This document shows, piece after piece, positions 7,147-14,623 of a stretch of DNA of 34,929 bases. The position numbers and the translations under genes were made by a program. The DNA is taken from NCBI GenBank assembly GCA_017549025.1, contig JAFYWB010000012.1, positions 1-34,929 on the forward strand, given 5' to 3'. A model generated the notes under the pieces. The model was not told the DNA's origin and ran no database searches. It was given only the letters and a program-made list of their open reading frames with translations. The stretch comes from Treponema sp. (GTDB taxonomy: Bacteria > Spirochaetota > Spirochaetia > Treponematales > Treponemataceae). Positions within the stretch are counted from its first letter, which is position 1, and each line of letters starts with the position of its first letter.

Positions 7147-8247
7147 GTGAAAAGACTACTTTGGATAGTTGCCAGTTTTTTTGTAATGGGGGCGGGGAGT
7201 GAGGCTTTTTCCCAAACCTACGAGGTGTACAACAAGTTCGGTACTGAGGGAATCTACGAGCTTCAGGACAATGGCCAGAACACTGGGGAAAAATCTAGTG
7301 GCTTTGGTGGTTTGTATAACACTGCCTTTGGCCTTATCAACATGACCTATTTTGGCGCCCAAGCAGAATATCGACTGGATTTGGCCAACGACTATCAATA
7401 CAAAGATTACACCTTAGTGGGAAGTCCTGTGAAGGCAAATGTGTGGTTTCGTCCCAACAAGCACGTGGAAATGGTGTTTGGCAATAATTTTTATATGGCA
7501 TTGCCTGCTTCCTTTATGAACGTGTTCAACGAGTTTACGCCCAATGGCTGGTACGGCAAAAAATATTTTGGAACCAGCTTTGTGTGGGGGCCTGTTACTG
7601 TGGGGGCAAATGTACCGCACCTTGCCGTGAATGGCAATAAGCTTTCTCTCAAGCTGAACTTTGGCGCCAATGTGAGCATGGAAAGCTTTACCGTTGGGCT
7701 TAATTACAAGGGAGACGCAGCTTCCTTCAGTCTATTCGCCAGCTTTTTTGGTGTGGAAAATCTGTACATCAGCGGTGGCTACACCTATAACGGTTATGCC
7801 ATTGGAACAGCCAATGGCTACGGCGACTGGCGCAAAATCCTAAGTAATCCCATTGTTCAGTGGAATGACCGCTACGATACCAGCCACATCATCAATTTTA
7901 GTGGAACCTACCGACTGTGGCGCTTTACCTTTGGTGCTGATTTAGAGGCTGCTCTGTATCACTCTGAGCAAAATCCCTTCTACGCTGGTGGCGTGGTTAT
8001 CTTTGAAATCGTTGAAGACTTGGACTTTAAGCTTGACGTAAAATACTTTACGGAATTCCTGAACGAAGATAGCTGGCGAAATCCCTGGAACATGACTATT
8101 CATCCTCGCTTTATCTTTGAAAACGAAAAGCATCAGATTATTGCTGGCGTGAAGCTTGACTTGCATCAATGGCTCACCTCCATCTCGGTTGCATCTCTGC
8201 GTTCCACCTACTTGGCTATTCCTCTGTCTTGGAAGTATAAGTTTTAG
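7147..8247 (+). CDS. Predicted outer-membrane beta-barrel protein
   Basis: 366 residues with a signal peptide (cleavage likely after EAFS). Alternating aromatic/Gly strands run throughout and the protein ends in a short terminal strand, LSWKYKF, typical of outer-membrane barrels. Repeated amphipathic strands (VTVGANVPHL, LSLKLNFGANVSM, FTVGLNYKG) support the call. Start is GTG at 7147 with AAAGGAG about 7 nt upstream. I do not recognise a specific family. It may be a porin-like channel. It follows the NagB-family gene by 107 bp and could share its transcript, which would hint at sugar uptake, but that is speculative. Confidence 0.7.
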   Translation: MKRLLWIVASFFVMGAGSEAFSQTYEVYNKFGTEGIYELQDNGQNTGEKSSGFGGLYNTAFGLINMTYFGAQAEYRLDLANDYQYKDYTLVGSPVKANVWFRPNKHVEMVFGNNFYMALPASFMNVFNEFTPNGWYGKKYFGTSFVWGPVTVGANVPHLAVNGNKLSLKLNFGANVSMESFTVGLNYKGDAASFSLFASFFGVENLYISGGYTYNGYAIGTANGYGDWRKILSNPIVQWNDRYDTSHIINFSGTYRLWRFTFGADLEAALYHSEQNPFYAGGVVIFEIVEDLDFKLDVKYFTEFLNEDSWRNPWNMTIHPRFIFENEKHQIIAGVKLDLHQWLTSISVASLRSTYLAIPLSWKYKF

Positions 8248-8271
8248 TGGATAATTACTTACATAATTGTA

Positions 8272-8300
8272 TTTACAAATAAGTATGGCTATCATATACT
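8272..8300 (+). promoter_or_regulatory. Promoter of brnTA (probable leaderless start)
   Basis: TTTACA (8272-8277), 17 bp, TATACT (8295-8300), with 6 nt to the GTG start at 8307. Overlapping dyads TTGTA-TT-TACAA (8267-8278) and TACTTA/TAAGTA (8256-8261, 8280-8285) surround the -35 box. They could bind BrnA, which in known systems autorepresses its operon. Confidence 0.55.
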
Positions 8301-8306
8301 ATAAAT

Positions 8307-8630
8307 GTGACGGTTTATAGTTCTGATGATTGTTGCGAATGGGATAGTGAGAAGGATATTCTCAATAAAAGTAAGCATCATCTCAGTTTTGAGACTGCTT
8401 CCAAGGTGTTTTATGATCCTTGGTTTGTTGAGATTCCTGATGAGACTCATTCAACCTTGGAAGAGGAGCGCTTTCAAGGTTTTGGAACAATTAATGGCAT
8501 AGCTATTGTTACTGTTTTTTATACGGAGCGATGTTCTGATGGAAAATTGAGGCATCGTCTCATTTCCGCTCGGGGACTCGATCCCTTGGAGAAAAAGGCT
8601 TATGAAAACTACTTGCAAACTTTCCGATGA
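8307..8630 (+). CDS. brnT: BrnT family ribonuclease toxin
   Basis: 107 residues with the BrnT core: EWDSEKDILNKSKHHLSFETA at the N-terminus, then FYDPW, GFGTINGIAIVTVFYTE and RHRLISARGLDPLEKKAYENYL. BrnT is a RelE-fold ribonuclease that stops translation until bound by BrnA. The frame opens at GTG 8307; no other start precedes the conserved region, and no ribosome binding site is present. The gene overlaps brnA by 29 nt, with toxin before antitoxin as usual for this family. No truncation is seen. Confidence 0.9.
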   Translation: MTVYSSDDCCEWDSEKDILNKSKHHLSFETASKVFYDPWFVEIPDETHSTLEEERFQGFGTINGIAIVTVFYTERCSDGKLRHRLISARGLDPLEKKAYENYLQTFR

Positions 8631-8877
8631 ACAGCTTCAGGAGCTGAATGATTTAGATTCTTATCCTGTTGACTATACTGATATTCCTCAGACTACAGAT
8701 TTTTCTAAAGCACGACTTAAATACTATACAGTAAAGCCTGTGAAGCAAAGTATAACCATTCGTATTGATGCTGATTTGCTTGCTGCTTTAAAAAGCTATG
8801 GTAAAGGATATCAAGGTAAGATGAATGATATCCTTAGAGCCGTGGTGATGGAACATCGTATGCCAGTCTTGGAGTAG
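8602..8877 (+). CDS. brnA: BrnA family antitoxin
   Basis: 91 residues. The C-terminal half, KPVKQSITIRIDADLLAALK followed by GYQGKMNDILRAVV, is the BrnA ribbon-helix-helix DNA-binding domain. The N-terminal part should bind BrnT. The ATG at 8602 lies inside the end of brnT, so the two are translationally linked. It neutralises the toxin and probably represses the promoter at 8272-8300. Confidence 0.9.
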   Translation: MKTTCKLSDEQLQELNDLDSYPVDYTDIPQTTDFSKARLKYYTVKPVKQSITIRIDADLLAALKSYGKGYQGKMNDILRAVVMEHRMPVLE

Positions 8878-8936
8878 TTCACCTACCTTATTTTTCAATT
8901 TTTCCCTCTCCTGTTCTTTTTTTTCGCATTATTTTC

Positions 8937-8965
8937 TTGTGAGTTCAGAGTAGATGTGGTATACT
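8937..8965 (+). promoter_or_regulatory. Promoter of the lipoprotein/glycosyltransferase unit
   Basis: TTGTGA (8937-8942), 17 bp, TATACT (8960-8965), within nested dyads: AGTTCAG pairs with CTGAACT around 8942-8993, and AGAGTA with TACTCT across the -10. These could be an operator or a leader hairpin. Confidence 0.6.
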
Positions 8966-9048
8966 CTACACTGCAATAAAATTGTGCTGAACTTATATTT
9001 AATGCTATTCTTTATTTTTTAACATGAAATAATGTTTGGGAGGGATAA

Positions 9049-10479
9049 ATGAAAAAGTTATTAGTTCTTTTAGGGATTTTATGTGCCTTTTGCTTTGTGT
9101 CCTGTGGTAATATTCAGCTTGCTGATGGCGATATGGGAGTTGTTTCCCTTGCTATTGGTGATGAGCTTGCAGGACAGATTCGTAGTGCAGCTGCTTCGAG
9201 AAATGGAACTGGAGATGACAGCTATACTGTAACAGGGATTTTATCTGGAGGGCATTCTGCAGAAGCAAAGGTTTCGGTAGATTCTAGTGCTTTGGCAGAA
9301 GCTACACTTTCCTTTGAGAATGTGCCAGTGGGTGTTACCGTTACCTTGAATTTATCTGTGCAAGCAGGAGCTAATCTTGTATGGGTTGGTAATTCTGAAA
9401 GCCATGTAGTTTCAGCTGGTAAAAATAGCCTTACTATAGCTCTTGGCCGGGTAAGCGGTGTGTTGATGTGGGATAGTTCTAGTGTAAAAATTGCACCTTA
9501 TGGGAATTATGATTTTGATAATGCAACAAGCATAGAAGATCCTGCACAAGACCTACCTCCAATTTGGAGCTTCGACAATAAGGGGGATTTATATGTATTG
9601 GGTGCAAACAATGCTATAATACCGTATAGCTTAAAAGCTGATGGAACATATACAACTTTATATGGTAGTGGTGGGTCAATAACAGGAGATGCTCCTAGTT
9701 TCCTTTCTTATGATAACGTTTCATTCGTTTTATATGGAATGAGAGAGACTGGGGTCATAGTTTATCTAAATGCAAAGGACTCCAGTTGGGAAGTGAAAGA
9801 TGAGTTAAATTCTGATGGCGCAGCATATTTGGGTTTTGCTGTTAATGACGATATTGCCTACGTTGTGGAACAAAGTAATACTGGAAGTTCTTCGTTAAAA
9901 GTTAAAAGTTATAATCTTAAATTAGCTAAAGAGAAGGTAGGAAAGGAGATTCTTTTACCAGCTTCTTTAGGGGCAAATCTTACTGGCCAGATGATTTATC
10001 ACGAAAGTTTCTTGTATTTGCTACTGAGTGCTTTTGATATCACGAATGACAGTGGGGCCTCTGAGCAATATAGCTGTGGCGCTATTGTTAAAATTAATCC
10101 ACAAACCTTGGCGGTTGATACATCTTTTGGAAATGGGGGATTTTTAGGTCTCGTTTCTAAAGGAATAGAAGTTTCTGGAAATACTGATGATGGAGCCACG
10201 TATAACCAAACGCTCTATACCCCTACTGAGTCAAATGTAGAGACAACCTTTTGTGGACCTGCTGGTTTTGTGGCAGTAATGCCTAAAAAATTGGTAATCG
10301 GTGATGGAGGGTATATTTTGTCAGATAATGGTGGTGCAGGACTTCTTGCCAAACGAAAATCTCGCATTATTACAGTAGACTTGGAAACACTCGCTTTTGA
10401 TATTGTGAATATAGATAGTTCAGACCTCTACGGAAATCTCGCTGATATTTCTGGATTTATAACTCCAACATATGACTAA
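9049..10479 (+). CDS. Surface lipoprotein with propeller-like repeats
   Basis: 476 residues. The signal peptide ends in FVSC (Cys19), a spirochaetal lipobox. The N-terminal ~140 residues look like a beta-sandwich (alternating short strands, VPVGVTVTLNLSVQ). The remainder holds repeats in which a strand ends in a displayed aromatic and a short loop (WSFDNKGDLYVLG, AYLGFAVNDDIAYVVEQ, GQMIYHESFLYLLLS), suggesting a beta-propeller. I recognise no enzyme motif. GGGAGGG lies 5-6 nt before the ATG. It overlaps the glycosyltransferase by 8 nt, so the two are co-translated. Confidence 0.75.
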   Translation: MKKLLVLLGILCAFCFVSCGNIQLADGDMGVVSLAIGDELAGQIRSAAASRNGTGDDSYTVTGILSGGHSAEAKVSVDSSALAEATLSFENVPVGVTVTLNLSVQAGANLVWVGNSESHVVSAGKNSLTIALGRVSGVLMWDSSSVKIAPYGNYDFDNATSIEDPAQDLPPIWSFDNKGDLYVLGANNAIIPYSLKADGTYTTLYGSGGSITGDAPSFLSYDNVSFVLYGMRETGVIVYLNAKDSSWEVKDELNSDGAAYLGFAVNDDIAYVVEQSNTGSSSLKVKSYNLKLAKEKVGKEILLPASLGANLTGQMIYHESFLYLLLSAFDITNDSGASEQYSCGAIVKINPQTLAVDTSFGNGGFLGLVSKGIEVSGNTDDGATYNQTLYTPTESNVETTFCGPAGFVAVMPKKLVIGDGGYILSDNGGAGLLAKRKSRIITVDLETLAFDIVNIDSSDLYGNLADISGFITPTYD

Positions 10480-11506
10480 TCCCATGCCCCCCGCTATTTC
10501 CGTCTGTATTCCAGTGTATGGCACGGAATCAAGCTTGCTGAACTGCCTCCAAAGTGTGGCAGCTCAGCAGGGATTGGAAGCTGCGGGGCTAGAAATCATT
10601 GTTGTGGATGATGCCAGTCCTACTGTCTGTGCCAAACATGCTCCCGAAAACAATCTGACCTCAGCTCAAATTGTAGCACAATTCCAGCAAACAAATCCTG
10701 TACCAGTGCGTCATCTTCAGCATGGAGAAAACCTTGGTTTGGTAGAAGCTCGTCGTACCGCTGTGGAAGCCGCCACTGGAAACTTCATCTTTTGTCTTGA
10801 TAGTGACGACACCCTGCCTTCCGCCGCCCTGTCTACCTTGTATAGTCGTGCCGTAGCGGATTCTGCAGACATTGTGCACGGTTCAGCCCAGGTGGTGCTG
10901 GCTCAAGAGGGCTGCCAACTGGAAGGTAACTCCTTGGAAAAACTGCTGGAAGCAAATCGGCGGCGGGTACAAAAGGTATTTACGGGAACCTTGGAGGGTG
11001 GAGCCATTTTGCAAAATGGCTTGGTGGAGCGGCAGCACAACAATTTTTTGTGGGGAAAGCTTATTCGTCGTAGCTTGTATCTGGCGGCACTGGAGCAAAT
11101 TCCTGCTATGTATTGTACCATGGCAGAAGACTTGGTGCAGTATTTGCTTATTGCCCATGGAGCCCGCCGTTATGTGGGCATTCCTGATGTGGTTTACAAC
11201 TACACCATAAACACCGGTATTTCTTCCAACACAAAAATCACCACCTTGGAGCGCTGGGAACAGGTGTGTTCCACCGCCTCTGTGTTTACCGTGCTTTTTG
11301 CCTGTTTGCAGGATTTAACACCGCCTTTTACCCAAGAACAGCTTGCTGCCATTAGGAAGCTCTGTCGTAGCTACGTGGCAAACAATTTGCAGCAGCTGAA
11401 TCACGTCGTTGTACCAGAGCTTCGGGCACCAGCGTACCGCATCCTCTGCGACTACTGGGGCGAGGGCTTGGTAAAGCGCATGGAAGAAGCCTTAGCTCAG
11501 AAATAA
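10472..11506 (+). CDS. Family 2 (GT-A) glycosyltransferase
   Basis: 344 residues. The N-terminus ISVCIPVYGTESSLLNCLQS, IIVVDDASP and the DxD-type FCLDSDDTLPS define a GT-A inverting glycosyltransferase. The later EDLVQYLLIAHGA fits the catalytic-base/acceptor region. There are no membrane segments, so it acts in the cytoplasm, transferring a nucleotide-activated sugar to an unknown acceptor. Its ATG lies within the end of the preceding lipoprotein gene and has no ribosome binding site of its own, indicating translational coupling. That pairing is unusual and could mean the glycosyltransferase modifies a surface component related to the lipoprotein. Confidence 0.88.
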   Translation: MTNPMPPAISVCIPVYGTESSLLNCLQSVAAQQGLEAAGLEIIVVDDASPTVCAKHAPENNLTSAQIVAQFQQTNPVPVRHLQHGENLGLVEARRTAVEAATGNFIFCLDSDDTLPSAALSTLYSRAVADSADIVHGSAQVVLAQEGCQLEGNSLEKLLEANRRRVQKVFTGTLEGGAILQNGLVERQHNNFLWGKLIRRSLYLAALEQIPAMYCTMAEDLVQYLLIAHGARRYVGIPDVVYNYTINTGISSNTKITTLERWEQVCSTASVFTVLFACLQDLTPPFTQEQLAAIRKLCRSYVANNLQQLNHVVVPELRAPAYRILCDYWGEGLVKRMEEALAQK

Positions 11507-11526
11507 TCTCATTGTTAAGTAATTTC

Positions 11527-11555
11527 TAGACGGATAAAGCGTAGTGCGGTATACT
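11527..11555 (+). promoter_or_regulatory. Promoter of the M30-type peptidase gene (probable leaderless start)
   Basis: TAGACG (11527-11532), 17 bp, TATACT (11550-11555), with 7 nt to the ATG at 11563 and no ribosome binding site between. Confidence 0.55.
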
Positions 11556-11562
11556 GTAAAGT

Positions 11563-13398
11563 ATGAGATTGTCTAGAAAAAATATTTTTACCACAGTTTT
11601 AGGTTTTATTTTTCTCTGTTTTGTTACCTCTTGCAGCTTTGTTGAAGATGTTGTTGTAACAGTTATTTCAAGTTTTTCCACAGATAACTGGGATGGCGAA
11701 ACTGTTTCTAAAGTATATAACGGCAGTACCGTTCAGTATGAGATTCCAAATACGGTTCGTACTGTAGAACTTACTGCAACAGAAGCGGTTGATATTTTTA
11801 TGGTAAAGATGAATGTAGGGACTACAACAATTCCCTTAAACTCCACCAGATATATTGTTTCTACAACTGGTTCGGGGCAAGGTTTTGGCAGTCTTTTCTC
11901 CAGCCGTTCTGCAGAAGAAGAAAATCCCTTGATGGAAATAGATGATTGGGAAAATGTTTCTGGCATTACCCCTTCTGGATTTATCCGAAAAGACTATGCC
12001 CCTGCTAGAGATTTTGTACCACCTGCTCTTGGTAGCAGTGGTTCAGGACGTTCTGCAAGGCTTGCTTCTGTCGTCAGCGAACCAATGAAATCTACCATTA
12101 CAACTGACCTAGAGGTTGGTGCTACAAAAGATCTTTGGGTAGATGTGCCAGCATCCACAGCTGGAGCAATCGATACATTTGTAAATTCAAGTAAGTATAC
12201 CAAGCGTAGTGCCACCCTGCAGGCTAAAAAGGGAAATTGTTATATCTGGGTTTTGAATGATAATTTTACAGATAAAACTGCCTCTGGGGATAAAATTACT
12301 CAAACGAAAGCAGTAGAACTAGCTGAAAAATTTGATTCCATGTATGACCTGATTAAAGAGGTTTTTGGTGAGGAATCGGATGAAATTATTTCTGTTTATG
12401 GATTTAATGATATTTCAACTGCTTGTGATACTGGTACTAAAGTAAACATCGTTGTGTATGATATTGAAGATGATTATACAACAGGTCAATATTCTGGGGT
12501 TGCTGGATATTTCTGGCCAAAGGATTATTACATTGCTACTGATACTCCAACTTCTAGGGATGATGTGCTTCCTCTTTCTAACGAAGGAAAATATTTCTAC
12601 GTAGATTCTGGTTTCCTCAACGAATATCCTGATATGATATATTCCACCCTTGCTCATGAATTCCAGCACATGATTAATTTTGGACAAAAGACTATGAAAT
12701 CCATGGAGACTGCCACTAAACAATCTGATGTAGTATCTTCTAGTACTTGGTCTAACGAAATGATGTCCATGGTGTGTGAGGATATGATACAGCAGCATCT
12801 GGGTATATCCGCAGCAGATTCTCCCATTAGCAGACTTATATTTTTTGCCCAAGGATATTATAACTCTGGTCTTACTGATTGGCTTCTTGGAAATGATGTT
12901 GCCTATTCCTATGCAGGAGCCTATGCCTTTGGTGCCTACTTGGCAAGAAATTATGGTGGTACAAGTTTAATCAAACAAATCGCTACCAACAAATACGTTG
13001 ACCAAGAAGCTATTACTCAAGCATTAAAATCTAATAAAGCCACCAGTGGAGAGACCTTTGAGTCAGTGTTTAAGAAATATCCTCAAGCATTGGTATTGAA
13101 TAAATCTCCCAAAGGTGTGACTGTTCCCACCTTCAACAAAAGTGTTAATGGTATTGGTGGAGCAATGCCTAAAATTAATCTATTTGAAGAACTCATTATA
13201 GAGGGGAAGTCCTATAGTATTAAGCCTGTTTTGCTCTCTCCTAAGTCTACCAGTCGTGTAAATTTACGCCCCTATGGCTTTACTCTTCATTCTGTTGGTT
13301 CTCTTAATTCTGCTGGAACGGTAAATATTACCTTTAGTAGCCCAGTTAATGAGAATGAAAAGATTTATCTTTTGGTTCAACCAAAAGATGGCAACTAA
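11563..13398 (+). CDS. M30-type (hyicolysin-like) zinc metallopeptidase lipoprotein
   Basis: 611 residues. The signal peptide ends in VTSC (Cys24), predicting lipidation. The catalytic zinc motif HEFQHMINF lies at residues 365-373; the following SNEMMSMVCED segment can supply the third zinc ligand, as in M30 peptidases. An N-terminal domain of about 200 residues precedes the peptidase domain, and a beta-rich C-terminal domain ends in VNITFSSPVNENEKIYLLVQ. It should act at the cell surface or in the periplasm on proteins or peptides. The ATG at 11563 follows a -10 box by 7 nt. A small exported protein begins 12 nt downstream. Confidence 0.8.
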   Translation: MRLSRKNIFTTVLGFIFLCFVTSCSFVEDVVVTVISSFSTDNWDGETVSKVYNGSTVQYEIPNTVRTVELTATEAVDIFMVKMNVGTTTIPLNSTRYIVSTTGSGQGFGSLFSSRSAEEENPLMEIDDWENVSGITPSGFIRKDYAPARDFVPPALGSSGSGRSARLASVVSEPMKSTITTDLEVGATKDLWVDVPASTAGAIDTFVNSSKYTKRSATLQAKKGNCYIWVLNDNFTDKTASGDKITQTKAVELAEKFDSMYDLIKEVFGEESDEIISVYGFNDISTACDTGTKVNIVVYDIEDDYTTGQYSGVAGYFWPKDYYIATDTPTSRDDVLPLSNEGKYFYVDSGFLNEYPDMIYSTLAHEFQHMINFGQKTMKSMETATKQSDVVSSSTWSNEMMSMVCEDMIQQHLGISAADSPISRLIFFAQGYYNSGLTDWLLGNDVAYSYAGAYAFGAYLARNYGGTSLIKQIATNKYVDQEAITQALKSNKATSGETFESVFKKYPQALVLNKSPKGVTVPTFNKSVNGIGGAMPKINLFEELIIEGKSYSIKPVLLSPKSTSRVNLRPYGFTLHSVGSLNSAGTVNITFSSPVNENEKIYLLVQPKDGN

Positions 13399-13410
13399 AA
13401 GGGGATTGAA

Positions 13411-13764
13411 ATGAAGCTATTTTGTTCACTAATGGTAGTATTGGCTGTTCTTTCATTCTCTCTTTTTTCTTTTAGCGGTAGGAACAAGGTGGAGTCTGCC
13501 AAATTGGAGCCCATAACTGTAGTGGGACAAATTGGTGTGTATGGCAATGAGCCTCACACATGGCTAGGTTTTGTGGATAACAAGGGTGTGGAGTATGGAC
13601 TTGAGGCTTCCGAAGTAGATTTAGAGGAGCTTCAGAAGCTACAGGGTATCCTGCTGGAGCTTTCTGGCTTGCTCGAACCAGTTCCAGAAGGACAACCTGT
13701 TGGTTTCCAAAGCTTTTCTGGGGGAAAAATCCAGGTAGAAAAATACCAGCCCTACACGGACTGA
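13411..13764 (+). CDS. Small exported protein of unknown function
   Basis: 117 residues. It has a hydrophobic signal segment (about 1-22, no lipobox Cys in the right place), then a compact mostly-beta domain (ITVVGQIGVYGNEPHTWLGF, GKIQVEKYQPY) that could be an OB-like fold. AAGGGG lies 6 nt before the ATG. It is 12 nt after the metallopeptidase gene, so it is co-transcribed and may assist or inhibit that peptidase; this is inference from position. Its last 13 bp overlap the convergent ABC ATPase gene. Confidence 0.65.
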   Translation: MKLFCSLMVVLAVLSFSLFSFSGRNKVESAKLEPITVVGQIGVYGNEPHTWLGFVDNKGVEYGLEASEVDLEELQKLQGILLELSGLLEPVPEGQPVGFQSFSGGKIQVEKYQPYTD

Positions 13765-14603
13765 TTTTCGTATTGTTCCTTGAGATTTTTTCGGGTAAGG
13801 CTTTCTGCATCCTTCAGCATGGCAGCTGGCACTCCGTAGGCTTTTTCTAGGGCTTGGGGTGTCAGGATTTCATCTGGGGAGCCAAAGTCCATGTCTCGAT
13901 TGGGATAGAACAAAAGCACATTGTCTGGATACATTCTGCTGAGCTCCAGCTCGTGCATGGAAATATAAACGGTAATTCCCAGCTGGTGGCAGTAGTCCTT
14001 GATGTAGCCTAAAATCTTGTGCTTGTGAGCATTTTCCAGGGCAAACAAAGGCTCGTCCATAAAAATGCTCTTGCTACCGTACAGCAGAGAAAAGGCCAAA
14101 ATTACTCGTTGCATCTGTCCCTTGGAAAGGGTTCTCAGGGGCTTTTCATTTAATTCATCCAGCTCCAACACCTCAGTAATTTCTTTGAGCAAGTCCTTTG
14201 CCTGGCCATGAATGGACTGGCGGTTTCCTTCAAAAGTTCCCTGCTGATATACCTGTTGCAAAAGCTGGGCAACAGGCTCTTCTGTGTCAAATTCCATGTT
14301 TTGGTAGATGAAGGAAGCCAATACATCTCGTGCTTCCTCTGTAAGCTGGCTAGTATCCTTACCCAACAAAAAAATCTTTCCCTGCTGGGGCAAAAGTCGT
14401 CCTGCAGCCAACAGCATAAAGGTGGACTTACCAGAAGCATTGGGGCCTACCAAGCTTACAAAACCCCCTGGCAGTGTGGCGGTAAAGTGGTGGAAAATAG
14501 GTTTTACGGCTACCTCTTCTTCCTCATCAACTGGGGGATAGGCAAAGGTTATGTCCTGAAATGTGATAAAGTCCTGCTGGTCAGTTGATTTTTCTTGTTC
14601 CAT
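13752..14603 (-). CDS. Stand-alone ABC transporter-type ATPase
   Basis: 283 residues from the ATG at 14603, chosen for AGAGGA 7-8 nt upstream; a longer frame would overlap the patatin gene with no signal. Walker A GPNASGKST (53-61), a Q-loop (YQNMEF), the signature LSKGQMQRV (Lys in place of the usual Gly), Walker B with MDEP and the H-loop SMHEL are all present. An acidic loop (DEEEE) sits in the first strand region. No membrane partner is encoded nearby, so either the permease is elsewhere or the protein has a non-transport role. It starts 20 nt after the type Vd autotransporter gene and is probably in its operon. Confidence 0.88.
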   Translation of the reverse strand: MEQEKSTDQQDFITFQDITFAYPPVDEEEEVAVKPIFHHFTATLPGGFVSLVGPNASGKSTFMLLAAGRLLPQQGKIFLLGKDTSQLTEEARDVLASFIYQNMEFDTEEPVAQLLQQVYQQGTFEGNRQSIHGQAKDLLKEITEVLELDELNEKPLRTLSKGQMQRVILAFSLLYGSKSIFMDEPLFALENAHKHKILGYIKDYCHQLGITVYISMHELELSRMYPDNVLLFYPNRDMDFGSPDEILTPQALEKAYGVPAAMLKDAESLTRKNLKEQYENQSV

Positions 14604-14623
14604 AATTACGTCCTCTTTGTGTT

